Assembly (NCBI GenBank): GCA_035285585.1
Contig: JAYKGU010000107.1
Coordinates: 1 to 64,000 of the forward strand
Reading direction: 5' to 3'
DNA length: 64,000 bases
From: JAYKGU01 sp035285585
Lineage (GTDB): Bacteria; Cyanobacteriota; Cyanobacteriia; CAKZMO01
The notes below the pieces were generated by a model. It had not been told where the DNA came from. It searched no databases and saw only the letters and a list, made by a program, of their open reading frames with translations. The position numbers and the translations under genes are program-made. This document shows positions 16,110-25,007 of the stretch, in pieces; position 1 is the first letter of the stretch, and each line of letters begins with the position of its first letter.

Positions 16110-18308
16110 TCACTCCACTCCGATTTGATCCACCTCCACCGAATCTATGAAACTCTGAGTGTGCAGCGTATCCAGGGTCAGGGGCGGGTCAATGCGTAGA
16201 TCGGTGGGTGGGTGAGCAGCAGGCATGGGAATATCGGCTCCGTTGATAACGGCTCCCAAAAGCGTCACGTCTTCGTCATCCGGATCCATAAACTGCTCGG
16301 CAACTTCGGCCAGCATCCCTTCTTCGGTGTAGCCCGGTCGGGTCACCAGCACCATGCCGTCGGTGTACGGCTCCAGCAGCAGGGCATCATTGCAGCGGCT
16401 CAGGGCGGGGGTGTCGATCACCACCAGGTCAAAGCGGTGGCGGGCGTCGTCCAGCACTTTGCGGAGTTCGGTAGACTCCAGGATGGCGGCGGCCTGTTTT
16501 TGCTGGCCGGGGCTGGGCAAAATGTAGAGATTCTCAATCTGGGGCACTAGGCGAATGGAGTCGTTGGGCTGCCCGTAATACTGCAAGGGTTCCAGGCTGT
16601 TTTCGGGGTTGGGGATGACCTCGAGCTGGTGGGAGTGGGAGGGCGATCGCAAATCAGCTTCCACGATCAAGGTGCGCTTACCGGCACGGGCGGAGGCGAT
16701 CGCCAGATTATAGGCGCTGAAGGATTTGCCCTCGCGGCTGATGGTGCTGGTCATCAAGATCACTTTGGGGGGCTGGCTCCCACCGATGCGCCGCAGGTTT
16801 GACCGGAAGCGCTCCACCGCTTCCAGATACGGGGAGTCGAGGTCGCGAATTAAAGGAATGGTGTCGGGGTCGAGGGGGGTGGGCAGGGCGGGCAGCAGAC
16901 CCAGAACGGGAATTTCCTGCTGGCGCAGGGCGTTTTGCAGGTCGGGCAGGGTGTGGAAGGTGGCGTCGAGGCTGTCCAGCAGCACGATCAGGCCACCGCC
17001 TACCAGCAGCCCCACCACGCCGCCCGCAATTAGAATCACCAGCGGATTGTTGGCTTCCACATCGCCCGTGGTGGTTTGGGGCGGTTGGGCGATCGCCAGG
17101 CTGCCCACCGTTTCTTTCTCGGCCAGGGTGACGTCTTCTAAGCGGGCCTGAATTTCGTTAAAGAAAGCTCCCTTCAGCTCAACTTCGCGGGTGAGGCGGG
17201 CCTGCTCCAACTGCTTATTGGGCAATGTTTCATATTCGGCCCGTAGCTCCTGCTCCAGCCGGGTTTGAGCGGCCAGAAGCTGCTGCTGGGTTTCTCGCTC
17301 GGCCTGCAGCCCCACCAGCAAATTGGCCAACTGCTGCCGGGCCGGGTCCAGGCTGCTATCCTGACGAATGCGCTCTGTGTCCTGGAGGGGGGCCGCCACC
17401 TGGTTGCCGCCAATCACTTCCTGCACCCGCTGCTGCAGCAGTTCTTCAAAGGCCCGCTGCTGGTTCAACAGCTCCGCCATTTGGGGATGTTCGGGGCGGA
17501 GGCGCTGCTGCAGGACGGAGATTTGAGTTTCGTTCTGATAGATCTGGGTCCTCAGGCTGGCAATGATTGGGTCGGCACTGAGGGCCGATGAGGCATAGGC
17601 CTGGTCGGGGGTTAGCCCCAACCGCTGCTGCAGGCTTTGGATCTGGGCATCTAGCCCGGTGAGCCGGAGTCGAAGCGCCCGCTGTTCGTTTTGGCTGGCC
17701 GTAATGCCGCCCACCAGGCTGCCGTCGCGGGCGGCCTGCAGCACTGGCCCCTCCTGACGAATGTAGGCCTCCAGCCGCCGCTCGGCCTGCCGCAAGTCTT
17801 GCTCGACCCGGGGCAGCAGTTCGTTCAAATTTTCGGTAATGCGGGTGAGCTGAATGGTGTTAAAAATTCGGCTCTTTTCCACCATCGCCTCTAGCAGCAG
17901 GGCATTGATTTGGTTAGCCCGGTCGGCGTTGGTGTCCTGATACTCGACGGTGACCTGGAGCACCACTTCGGCGTTAACATCAACGTCGGTGCTGCGGCGC
18001 AGTTTTTCGGGGCTGACACGAACCTCCTGGGCTTCGAGCTGCTGCGACACGAAGGCCAGCACCTCGTCGGACAGGAGGTTGGCTTCGGTAAGGGCCTGCC
18101 CCTGCTGCTGGATGCTGGTGACGGTTGCCGAAAAGGTTAGAGGCGGCTCGACGTACACCAAAACGCCCTGGGAGACATAAACGGCAGGGGGAGCGGGCTG
18201 GAGGGCGGCCACACCGGATAGCCCCAGAACGGTCATGAATCCGGCCAGCCCAGCCCATTTGTGGCGCTGGCCAGCAATCAGATAGCGTTTTAAAAGTGGA
18301 GGGGTCAT
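16110..18308 (-). CDS. Wzc/GumC-like polysaccharide chain-length protein with BY-kinase-type ATPase domain
   Basis: A 732-residue inner-membrane protein of the polysaccharide co-polymerase family. Order: N-terminal membrane helix (about 18-38), periplasmic Wzz-like region, long coiled coils (about 140-400), second membrane helix (about 425-450), then a cytoplasmic P-loop domain from about 515. Walker A reads STISREGKS, Walker A' reads LIVEADLRSP with Glu where Asp is usual, and Walker B is LVVIDTP. The C-terminus has no tyrosine cluster, so classical autophosphorylation on a Tyr tail is unlikely. It is the last gene of the exosortase/export operon and should control assembly or export of an exopolysaccharide with the Wza-like protein upstream. 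Confidence 0.88.
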   Translation of the reverse strand: MTPPLLKRYLIAGQRHKWAGLAGFMTVLGLSGVAALQPAPPAVYVSQGVLVYVEPPLTFSATVTSIQQQGQALTEANLLSDEVLAFVSQQLEAQEVRVSPEKLRRSTDVDVNAEVVLQVTVEYQDTNADRANQINALLLEAMVEKSRIFNTIQLTRITENLNELLPRVEQDLRQAERRLEAYIRQEGPVLQAARDGSLVGGITASQNEQRALRLRLTGLDAQIQSLQQRLGLTPDQAYASSALSADPIIASLRTQIYQNETQISVLQQRLRPEHPQMAELLNQQRAFEELLQQRVQEVIGGNQVAAPLQDTERIRQDSSLDPARQQLANLLVGLQAERETQQQLLAAQTRLEQELRAEYETLPNKQLEQARLTREVELKGAFFNEIQARLEDVTLAEKETVGSLAIAQPPQTTTGDVEANNPLVILIAGGVVGLLVGGGLIVLLDSLDATFHTLPDLQNALRQQEIPVLGLLPALPTPLDPDTIPLIRDLDSPYLEAVERFRSNLRRIGGSQPPKVILMTSTISREGKSFSAYNLAIASARAGKRTLIVEADLRSPSHSHQLEVIPNPENSLEPLQYYGQPNDSIRLVPQIENLYILPSPGQQKQAAAILESTELRKVLDDARHRFDLVVIDTPALSRCNDALLLEPYTDGMVLVTRPGYTEEGMLAEVAEQFMDPDDEDVTLLGAVINGADIPMPAAHPPTDLRIDPPLTLDTLHTQSFIDSVEVDQIGVE

Positions 18309-18387
18309 TTTAGGGAAATCGCGTTAAGGGGGTGATGGCAATCGGTGGGAAGAGGCACGCCTTCTTCCCTACTTCACTATTCCCGTC

Positions 18388-19677
18388 TCAATTGTCCGAA
18401 TCATCTTCGGAACTGTCGGGACGAAACAGGGTTTCCACACTGCTGCGAATGGTGTCGAAGAAGAGGACAAATCCGAGGACGTCGCGGAAGGGCTGGGTAA
18501 AGGTATTCAGGGTGAAGGTGATGCGGGCGATGAGGCTGCGGCCAATGACGATGACATCGTTGTCTTCGAGTACCACGTTTTGAGAGGTATCTCCCATGAA
18601 AGCGTCCTTCGCATCCAGCTCCAGCTTGATGGCGCGCCCCGTGGCTGGATCATAACGAATCAGGGCGATGTGGCGCAGGTCTGAGGAAGCTTGCTCAGGA
18701 CTGATAACGGTGATGGCATCCAGGAAATCGCTGCCGCTGGGCAGGGTGAGGTTGCCGATACGGGTGGGATAGCTGAGCACCCGGATGTTCATGGTAGGCT
18801 GCCCCAGGGTGGAGCGGGCCACCAGGGTGCGATCGTATGCCTCAATTTCCTCTGCCGTCAGGGTAGGGACAATGATGACATCGCCATCGGCCAGACGAGT
18901 GGTGGGCAGGGATTGCCCCTCCGCCAGGGGAGAAAATAGGTCGACGCTTTCCTCAATCACATCGACAACCGCTCCGGTGCGATCGCGCAATACCCGCCGC
19001 ACCTGCACCGATTTGAGGTTGGCCAGACGGGTCGTGCCGCCTGCGGTGATCAGGGCAGCGGGCAGGTTGGCCAACTGCAGAGGGTAGAGACCTGGACGCA
19101 CCACTTCCCCCAGGATGGTGACCTGTACCGGACGCTGCACCACCAGGGTGAGGTCAATGACGGGATTGACATAGAAGCGATTGAGCTGGGCATGGATGAG
19201 TTCCTGGGCCTGGTCAAGGGTGAGTCCCTGCAAGGGCACAATGCCCGCCAGGGGAACGAGAATATTGCCCTGGAGGTCGAGGGTGGCCTGGAAGTTGGCC
19301 TCTGGGAACCCCTGGACGTTGACGAAAATGGAGTCACCGGGGCCGAGGCGGTAGCGGTCAAACTCTGCGTCGAGCGAGTTGGCTGGATCGACCGCCGGAG
19401 CAAAAGGGGATGGCATGCGATCGCGCAGTTGCTGCTGGGCATCGTAGAGCTGATCAAGGGGTGACAGTTCTGGGGCCGGTGAAGCGGCGGGTGGCGGGAT
19501 GACGTCAATCGTTTGCGCTACCTCGGTGGCAGCGGACGGCAGGGTGGCAGCGGGCGGAGCGGTGGCGCGGGCCGCCAGTCCCCAGAGCAGGCTGCTGGCC
19601 AGGGCGGTGCTCAGGGAATAGAGGCTGAGTAGGGACCAGGCTTTGAGGGGCTGGAGGGTTTGACAGTAAAGGATCAT
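18388..19677 (-). CDS. Wza-type polysaccharide export protein (Poly_export and SLBB domains)
   Basis: A 429-residue secreted protein with an N-terminal hydrophobic signal (about 10-40). The Poly_export domain starts at RYRLGPGDSIFVNVQGFPE (about residue 110). SLBB-type modules follow, beginning at VTILGEVVRPGLYPL and repeated later around ISYPTRIGNLTLPSGSD-like sequence. Such proteins form the outer-membrane or periplasmic channel for capsular or released polysaccharide. It overlaps the upstream exosortase-partner gene by a single base and lies 79 bases before the Wzc-like gene, so the three are co-transcribed. The C-terminus ends in an acidic SSEDDSDN tail. Confidence 0.9.
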   Translation of the reverse strand: MILYCQTLQPLKAWSLLSLYSLSTALASSLLWGLAARATAPPAATLPSAATEVAQTIDVIPPPAASPAPELSPLDQLYDAQQQLRDRMPSPFAPAVDPANSLDAEFDRYRLGPGDSIFVNVQGFPEANFQATLDLQGNILVPLAGIVPLQGLTLDQAQELIHAQLNRFYVNPVIDLTLVVQRPVQVTILGEVVRPGLYPLQLANLPAALITAGGTTRLANLKSVQVRRVLRDRTGAVVDVIEESVDLFSPLAEGQSLPTTRLADGDVIIVPTLTAEEIEAYDRTLVARSTLGQPTMNIRVLSYPTRIGNLTLPSGSDFLDAITVISPEQASSDLRHIALIRYDPATGRAIKLELDAKDAFMGDTSQNVVLEDNDVIVIGRSLIARITFTLNTFTQPFRDVLGFVLFFDTIRSSVETLFRPDSSEDDSDN

Positions 19678-20459
19678 CAGGGTTCACCGGAGGTTGCAAC
19701 GGGGGTGAAAGCTTGCTCGACCAGACTGGCCTGGACGGTTTGCCCCAGGGTGGCGGCCAAGGAGCGGGATTGCTCAATGTCCCCCAGTGGCTCAATGGGA
19801 ATCAGCAGACTGACGGCCACCCACGGCTGACGCTGGCGATCGCGCCATTGGATGGCCTGGTCTGCCAGAAACCAGTCCAGGGTTGAGGCACTACCCCCCG
19901 TTTTCCAGGCATACCACTGGACGACAGCGAAGGTCTGGTCTAGATTCCAACCCCGCAGATAGCGGGCGATAACGGAATGGCTGGAGGTAGCAGTCGGGGA
20001 AGATGCAAACCCTGAAAATTCAATGCGGCGGAGACGATCGGTCGTCCAGTCGTAGGCCCCGTTGATATCAACCCATTCCACCTGGGGCTGGTCGGCGTGG
20101 TCAGCCTGGGGGCGCAGGAACAGGTACACCGGGCGCTGGGGACTGATGCGATCGCTATCGGGTAAGGAGCCGTCAGAGGGGGCGATCGCCTGAACCGACC
20201 ACTGGTGGCCGCCAATTTCGGTGGTCTTTTGCTCCAGGGTTTGCCAGTCGGGCAGATCGAGTCCCGTATCTCGTAGTGCGCGGATTTGAGACAGGATGGC
20301 GGTTTGGGGCGGCTGTTCCCAGGCCCAGGCTCCTGTGATGTAGTTGGGGGTGATGATGATGGCGGCGATCGCCAACAGCCCCACCGGCAGCAGTCGCCGT
20401 ACCAGGCTGGAGCGACTTAAGGAGGCGAGAACGGTCTGGATAGCTTCCATGTTTAGCAC
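19677..20459 (-). CDS. Cyanoexosortase A system-associated protein (EpsI-like)
   Basis: A 260-residue protein with one N-terminal membrane segment (about 20-40) and an extracytoplasmic domain. It overlaps the exosortase gene by seven bases. Placement directly after exosortase and the general layout match the partner proteins that accompany cyanobacterial exosortases, equivalent to the EpsI component in other exosortase systems. It contains a hydrophilic domain with WSVQAIAP and VVQWYAWKTGG stretches; no catalytic motif is recognised. The assignment rests on context plus family resemblance. It probably helps couple exosortase processing to polysaccharide export. Confidence 0.78.
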   Translation of the reverse strand: MLNMEAIQTVLASLSRSSLVRRLLPVGLLAIAAIIITPNYITGAWAWEQPPQTAILSQIRALRDTGLDLPDWQTLEQKTTEIGGHQWSVQAIAPSDGSLPDSDRISPQRPVYLFLRPQADHADQPQVEWVDINGAYDWTTDRLRRIEFSGFASSPTATSSHSVIARYLRGWNLDQTFAVVQWYAWKTGGSASTLDWFLADQAIQWRDRQRQPWVAVSLLIPIEPLGDIEQSRSLAATLGQTVQASLVEQAFTPVATSGEP

Positions 20460-21373
20460 TCCTGCTCCTGGGAGGGGGACGGCAGTGACGAGCTAGGATC
20501 GCCAGGGAACCAGCGATCGATAGCATTGAGCAGCAGCACCAGGGAACCGAGCAGCCCTGCCGAGTAAAGGTCGCCCCCCCAGCTTTCATGGAGCCAGTCA
20601 AACGCCTGGGTGTTCCCCGTGCCGTGAAAGAGGGTGAGAAAGGTGTTGCGGAGGATGTTGGCGCTGACGCTCAGCAGCACGATGCCGACGCCAAAGGTGA
20701 TAACCTTAGTCCGGGCTTTCCAGGTCCCCGTCCAGATCAATAGCATCAGCCCTACATAGAGGCTGGTGAACAGCATCTTGAGGCCCGCACAGTGGGGAGC
20801 AACTTCGACGATGCGATCGTTTACAAACAAATAAATTTGCTCGACCTGCACATCCAGCCCGATTTGAAAGAGAATAAATCCGGCCACACCCGCAATAAAC
20901 CGCTGCAGCGGCAGAGTGTAGGGCGCAATCAGATAGGGCATTTGGGTGGGGGTGGCCAGCCAGACCAGCAGTAGGGGAAAGCCCATTTGTGTCAGGCCCG
21001 CCCGACCTTTGAACCAGAGGCAAAGCCCCGTTAAAACTATGGGCAGGGAGAAGTTGATGGCGTCGGGAACGCCGCTCAAGTAGAGAGCCAGCCCGAAGAT
21101 CAGGAGCAGCCCTCCGGAAAGCGAGCCAGCGAGGGAGGGGGAAGGAAGTTGCGGCCAGCGATCGCGTCTCTGCCAGAGCAGGTAAGCAGCAAAGGGTAGG
21201 CCAATCACCCCGTGGCTAAAGTACTCGTGTTCCAGGCTAATGGACTTGTTGAGCCAGCCGTCATACCAGTGCAGCAGCAGCGGCCCATAGAGCACCAGGA
21301 GGAGGCCCCATAGAGCCATTTCCGGTGCTCTACGGGAATGCACAAGCTTGGAGGAGGTAACCTTTAGCGACAT
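20453..21373 (-). CDS. crtA: Cyanoexosortase A
   Basis: A 306-residue polytopic membrane transpeptidase-like protein that recognises PEP-CTERM sorting signals. The proposed exosortase catalytic residues are all visible: Cys195 in APHCAGLKM, Arg242 in NILRNTFL, and His262 in DWLHESWGG. Eight or so hydrophobic segments surround them. It lies four bases after the DegT aminotransferase gene and overlaps the partner gene, in an operon with Wza- and Wzc-like genes. Exosortases typically sit next to EPS genes, and this arrangement is typical of the cyanobacterial subtype. A matching substrate, a PEP-CTERM protein, is encoded at 47912-48745 in the same window. Confidence 0.88.
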   Translation of the reverse strand: MSLKVTSSKLVHSRRAPEMALWGLLLVLYGPLLLHWYDGWLNKSISLEHEYFSHGVIGLPFAAYLLWQRRDRWPQLPSPSLAGSLSGGLLLIFGLALYLSGVPDAINFSLPIVLTGLCLWFKGRAGLTQMGFPLLLVWLATPTQMPYLIAPYTLPLQRFIAGVAGFILFQIGLDVQVEQIYLFVNDRIVEVAPHCAGLKMLFTSLYVGLMLLIWTGTWKARTKVITFGVGIVLLSVSANILRNTFLTLFHGTGNTQAFDWLHESWGGDLYSAGLLGSLVLLLNAIDRWFPGDPSSSLPSPSQEQEC

Positions 21374-21377
21374 GGGC

Positions 21378-22589
21378 TTACCCTGCTACCAACACGCTAA
21401 TGCTAGAGGGATCGATGGGATCAATCACGGTCGGATCAATGATAGCCGTCGGATTGACCAGGTCGCGTAGGGCGCTCACGACCCGGAGGATCTGGGCGTT
21501 AGTCATACCGGGATAGATGGGTAGGGAGAGGACTTCGTGGCAGAGCATTTCAGCATTGGGAAAATCGCCGCAGATGTGGCCGAGGTGGCGAAAGGCGGGC
21601 TGCAGATGGCAGGGAATGGGGTAATGGATACCGGTTTGGATGCCGTGGTTAGCTAGTTCGGTCTGGAGCCGCCCCCGATCGAGCCGACAGCGATCCTGTA
21701 CGCGAATGACATAAAGGTGATAGACATGGCCGCTGCCACTTTCATTCGTGATGGGGATAATGCCATCGTGCCGCAGTGGCTTCAGCAGGGCATCGTAGCA
21801 CTGGGCAATGCGGTGGCGATCGCGGTTCCAGCTGGGCAAATAGGGCAGCTTGGCAGACAGGATGGCCGCCTGGAGGGTGTCTAACCGGCTGTTGGTGCCC
21901 AGATCGGTGTGGTAGTACTTGCGGGGTGCGCCGTAGTTACGAAGGGAGCAGGTTGCCTTAGCGATCATTTCGTCGCCTGTGACGAGCATGCCTCCGTCAC
22001 CAAAGCCCCCCAGGTTTTTGCTGGGATAAAAGCTGAAGGCAGCCGCTACGCCGACGGATCCGGCCCGATGCCCCTCCCGCTCGGCCAGGTGGGCCTGGGC
22101 GGCATCTTCGAAAATCATCAGGTCGTAGGTGCGGGCCAGGTCGCGCAAAGCATGGGGATCGACCATCTGGCCATAGAGATGCACGGGCACAACGGCACGG
22201 GTGCGGGGCGTGATCGCTTTTTCAACGGCAATTAAATCAATCAGGGCGGTGTTGGGGTCGCAGTCGACCAGGATGGGGGTGGCTCCCGTGCGTAGCACGC
22301 CCAATAGGGTGGCGATGAAAGTATTGGCCGGTAGCATCACCTCGTCTCCCCGCCCGATGCCTGCTGCCTGCAATCCCAGGGCGATCGCATCGGTGCCACA
22401 GCCAACGCCAACACCAAACCGAGTGCCACAGGCACTGGCAAAGGCCTGTTCAAAATCGCGAACCGCTTGCCCCAAGATGAAATCGCCCCGCTGGATAACG
22501 GCCCAAACGGCCTGCTTCAACTCATCTTCAATGGGCCGATTTTGGATGCTTAAGTCGACAAAAGGAATGGGTGAGAGGGTCGTGGTCAT
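21378..22589 (-). CDS. DegT/DnrJ/EryC1/StrS family sugar aminotransferase
   Basis: A 403-residue PLP enzyme expected to transaminate a nucleotide-linked keto sugar. Motifs: GVGCGTDAIALGLQAAGIGRGDEV for cofactor binding, VVPVHLYGQMVD, FEDAAQAH (PLP-contacting Asp), and SFYPSKNLGGFGDGG with Lys191 as the Schiff-base lysine. Length and C-terminal region (HLYVIRVQDR, IHYPIPCHLQPAF) are normal. First gene of the minus-strand EPS/exosortase operon, so its amino-sugar product probably goes into the exported polysaccharide. A family C repeat element lies immediately upstream, in the presumed promoter region. Confidence 0.92.
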   Translation of the reverse strand: MTTTLSPIPFVDLSIQNRPIEDELKQAVWAVIQRGDFILGQAVRDFEQAFASACGTRFGVGVGCGTDAIALGLQAAGIGRGDEVMLPANTFIATLLGVLRTGATPILVDCDPNTALIDLIAVEKAITPRTRAVVPVHLYGQMVDPHALRDLARTYDLMIFEDAAQAHLAEREGHRAGSVGVAAAFSFYPSKNLGGFGDGGMLVTGDEMIAKATCSLRNYGAPRKYYHTDLGTNSRLDTLQAAILSAKLPYLPSWNRDRHRIAQCYDALLKPLRHDGIIPITNESGSGHVYHLYVIRVQDRCRLDRGRLQTELANHGIQTGIHYPIPCHLQPAFRHLGHICGDFPNAEMLCHEVLSLPIYPGMTNAQILRVVSALRDLVNPTAIIDPTVIDPIDPSSISVLVAG

Positions 22590-22684
22590 AGTTAAGACAC
22601 CAGGAGTGAGAACGGCGGAACGGGAATTCCGAACGGATGTTCTAAATCGTGATTCCAGAGGAATATTTGAGAGAAAAATATTCC

Positions 22685-22789
22685 TAAGTAGAACTGCAGT
22701 GAAAAACGAAGGTTAGAAAACCGGGGGTGCTTCCCGGTGGGGCGCTCCCCCGGTTTTCTGACATGAATTTAACCGTGCTGACCTACTTA
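22685..22789. repeat. Family C palindromic element, copy 1
   Basis: About 105 bases bounded by TAAGTAG and CTACTTA. Internally GGTTAGAAAACCGGGGG is mirrored by CCCCCGGTTTTCTGAC, so the element can fold into a long hairpin. An inverted copy lies at 27280-27369 and fragments at about 7640-7790. No coding capacity. Confidence 0.75.
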
Positions 22790-23048
22790 AATGACGTTCC
22801 AAATGAGTGATGCACCTATCCCTATTTACGGCTGCGAGCTTGCACTCGGTCAGGGGATTGGGATGAAGTCTTCGTAAAATTCGCAGGTAGGCTTAGAATT
22901 CCCAGGATCTGGGGTAGGGGAAACACTGGCGTATTATCCCTGGAATGACCCAATAGGGGCGATCGCCCCCATCCGTAAAAAATCCCGATGGCGATCGCGC
23001 CACCGGGAAAAGGGGGTTACAAATTTTGGGGTCAGAAGGTGGATCAGC

Positions 23049-23130
23049 GATTCCCGCTTTGAGTGAGACAAAGTTAGCAGGACAGCGGGGCGCGCCGTAC
23101 TCCACGGTTTCGCCTCAAGTTGATACCCAA
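23049..23130. repeat. Family B palindromic element, diverged copy
   Basis: Starts ATTCCCGCTTTGAGTGAGAC and ends CGCCTCAAGTTGATACCC, with GC-rich centre GGGGCGCGCCG. Aligns with the cleaner copies at 27805 and 58758. It is immediately followed by a family A element. Confidence 0.65.
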
Positions 23131-23246
23131 GAAATCTCCCTAGGAGATTTTTGAGAATGATCCTACCGGACGACGTAGGGGCAAATGGCCATTTGCCCTA
23201 CCAACCGTTCAACCGAGGGTAAATTTTTTCCAGAAATCTCCTTAGT
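23131..23246. repeat. Family A element, copy 3, ending on the moeB stop codon
   Basis: Contains TAGGAGATTTTTGAGAATGA, CGGACGACGTAGGGGC, the palindrome CAAATGGCCATTTG and the mirrored end AGAAATCTCCTTAG. The TTA of the final CTTAG is the TAA stop codon of moeB on the minus strand. Confidence 0.75.
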
Positions 23247-24414
23247 ACTCGGGAACGGAAGCGTCAATTTCCCGGCTCCAGGCCTGAATTCCGCCTTTCA
23301 CATTGGTGCCCTCAATGCCCGCCTCTTTGAGAATGGAGAGGGCACGGGCCGATCGCCCACCCATTTTGCAGTGGGCAATCAGCCGATGGCCGTTGGTCAA
23401 TTGCTTCACCTTCTCGATGCCTTCGCCGCTTTCGATTTCGGGGAGGGGCACCAGCACCGCACCGGGAATTTGGGCGATGTCGTACTCGTTGGGATTACGC
23501 ACGTCCAGGAGCACAAAGTTGTCTGTGCCGCTATCCAGCAACTGCTTAAGTTCCTGGACGGTCATCTCGGAAAGGGCGGACTGCTGGGCATCCTCCGCCG
23601 CTTTAGCCTGGGGAATGCCGCAGAACTGCTCGTAGTCGATCAGGGTTTCGATGACGGGACGGATGGGGTTGGGCCGCAGCTTCAGCTCCCGGAACTTCAT
23701 GTTCAGCGCGTCGAACAGCAGCAGCCGACCATTGAGCGTAGTGCCCTGACCGATGATAATCTTAATCGTTTCGGTGGCCTGGATCGTGCCGATGATGCCA
23801 GGGAGAACGCCGAGGACGCCGCCCTCAGCGCAGGAGGGAACCAGTCCGGGCGGTGGCGGTTCGGGGTAGAGGTCGCGGTAGTTGGGGCCGTCCTGGTAGT
23901 TGAAAACGGTGGCCTGCCCTTCGAACCGGAAGATGGAGCCGTAGACGTTGGGCTTGTTGAGCAAGACGCAGGCATCGTTGACCAGATAGCGGGTGGGGAA
24001 GTTGTCGGTGCCATCCACCACGATGTCGTAGTCTTTGAGGATGTCCAGCGCGTTTTCGGAACTCAGGCGGATTTCAAAGAGATCAACCTGGCAGAGGGGG
24101 TTGATTTCTTGAATGCGATTTTTGGCGGAGTGAATTTTGGGCTTACCCACCCAGGAGGTGCCGTGGATAATTTGGCGCTGTAGATTGGAGCGATCGACCA
24201 CGTCAAAGTCAACAATGCCGATGCGCCCCACCCCGGCGGCAGCCAGGTAGAGCAAAAGGGGAGATCCCAGGCCGCCCGTGCCGATGCAGAGCACGCTGGC
24301 TGCTTTCAGGCGCTTCTGCCCATCTAGCCCAACCTCTGGAAGGATCAGATGCCGGGAAAAGCGCTCGTATTCTTCACGGGAAAGCTGGATGTCATCCAGG
24401 TTTGGATTCAACAT
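23242..24414 (-). CDS. moeB: MoeB/ThiF-type adenylyltransferase with C-terminal rhodanese domain
   Basis: A 390-residue E1-like enzyme that adenylates the C-terminal Gly of a ubiquitin-fold sulfur carrier (MoaD, ThiS or similar). The E1 domain (about 1-265) carries GTGGLGSP, DFDVVDRSNLQRQ and VDGTDNFPTRY, plus a Cys in VPSCAEGGVLG. The rhodanese domain (about 280-390) has the active-site loop CKMGGRSAR, suggesting direct sulfur transfer. The CxxC zinc pairs of E. coli MoeB are not seen. It follows a JAMM peptidase gene by 24 bases, the usual pairing for carrier-protein sulfur-transfer systems, but no carrier gene is adjacent. The stop codon coincides with the end of a family A repeat. Confidence 0.92.
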   Translation of the reverse strand: MLNPNLDDIQLSREEYERFSRHLILPEVGLDGQKRLKAASVLCIGTGGLGSPLLLYLAAAGVGRIGIVDFDVVDRSNLQRQIIHGTSWVGKPKIHSAKNRIQEINPLCQVDLFEIRLSSENALDILKDYDIVVDGTDNFPTRYLVNDACVLLNKPNVYGSIFRFEGQATVFNYQDGPNYRDLYPEPPPPGLVPSCAEGGVLGVLPGIIGTIQATETIKIIIGQGTTLNGRLLLFDALNMKFRELKLRPNPIRPVIETLIDYEQFCGIPQAKAAEDAQQSALSEMTVQELKQLLDSGTDNFVLLDVRNPNEYDIAQIPGAVLVPLPEIESGEGIEKVKQLTNGHRLIAHCKMGGRSARALSILKEAGIEGTNVKGGIQAWSREIDASVPEY

Positions 24415-24438
24415 GGTGGCGGTGGTAAAGCGAGTGAG

Positions 24439-24981
24439 TCAGATAGGGGCGGAGGGGGCGAGCAAGCGAAACCCTTCCGGTTGAAACTGATGATGTTCAT
24501 CAAGAGTCCAGCATAGGACATCTTGGGCAGAACCGTGGCGTACGGCAACAATGATATAAGAATACTCACTCCAGACGCAGGCGCGATCGCACTCTGAGGG
24601 AATCGCCAAGTGGTCGGGGTGGGAGTGGTAGACGCCGATAATATTGAGCTGGCGATCGCGCCCCCATCGCTGGGCCGTTAGCATTTCTTTGGGATCAATC
24701 CAGTAGCGATCGGCTTTGCTGTGGGGTGAGGCTTCGGTGGTCGGCGTCAGACTTTGGAGGGTAGCGGCAGCTTCCTCATTCCAGGCGTTAGTGCTTTCCC
24801 AAATCTCAACGACCGTTTTCCCTGGGCTGAACCGGGGGGAAGGGGGCTGGCTCGCCTGGGTGGAGATGGTATCGCCGGTCGGCATCCGGCCCAGCAGCAA
24901 TCCGCAGCACTCTTGAGGATAGGTGCGTTCCGCATGGGCGGCAATCTGCCGGAGGTGATGGGGGTGAAGGTTCAGAACCAC
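24439..24981 (-). CDS. M67 family JAMM/MPN+ metallopeptidase
   Basis: A 180-residue zinc isopeptidase-type protein. The JAMM signature is complete: Glu24 in PQECCGLLLGR, His119-x-His121 in YHSHPDH, Ser129 and Asp132 in IPSECD, with the exact HxHx10D spacing. Bacterial homologues (Mec+ type) remove amino acids such as Cys from the C-terminus of a sulfur-carrier protein after biosynthesis. Its location directly upstream of moeB on the same strand supports such a role. The start is a GTG at 24981. Between the Glu and HxH motifs there is an unusually Ser/Thr/Pro-rich loop of about 50 residues. Confidence 0.9.
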   Translation of the reverse strand: MVLNLHPHHLRQIAAHAERTYPQECCGLLLGRMPTGDTISTQASQPPSPRFSPGKTVVEIWESTNAWNEEAAATLQSLTPTTEASPHSKADRYWIDPKEMLTAQRWGRDRQLNIIGVYHSHPDHLAIPSECDRACVWSEYSYIIVAVRHGSAQDVLCWTLDEHHQFQPEGFRLLAPSAPI

Positions 24982-25007
24982 AATTGAAATAAAAATTTCA
25001 GGTTAAA

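Larger units (their letters stand above)
22590..23241. other. Repeat-rich intergenic region between the EPS operon and moeB
   Basis: About 650 bases. It contains a full family C element (22685-22789) and a tandem arrangement of family B (23049-23130) and family A (about 23131-23246) elements. The part between them (22800-23040) shows two HIP1-type sites but no convincing gene. The EPS operon promoter must lie at the left edge. Confidence 0.6.

Noticed and set aside
23185..24183. 332-codon plus-strand frame over moeB
   Set aside because: Antisense to a clear MoeB-rhodanese coding sequence, with no family match in its translation.
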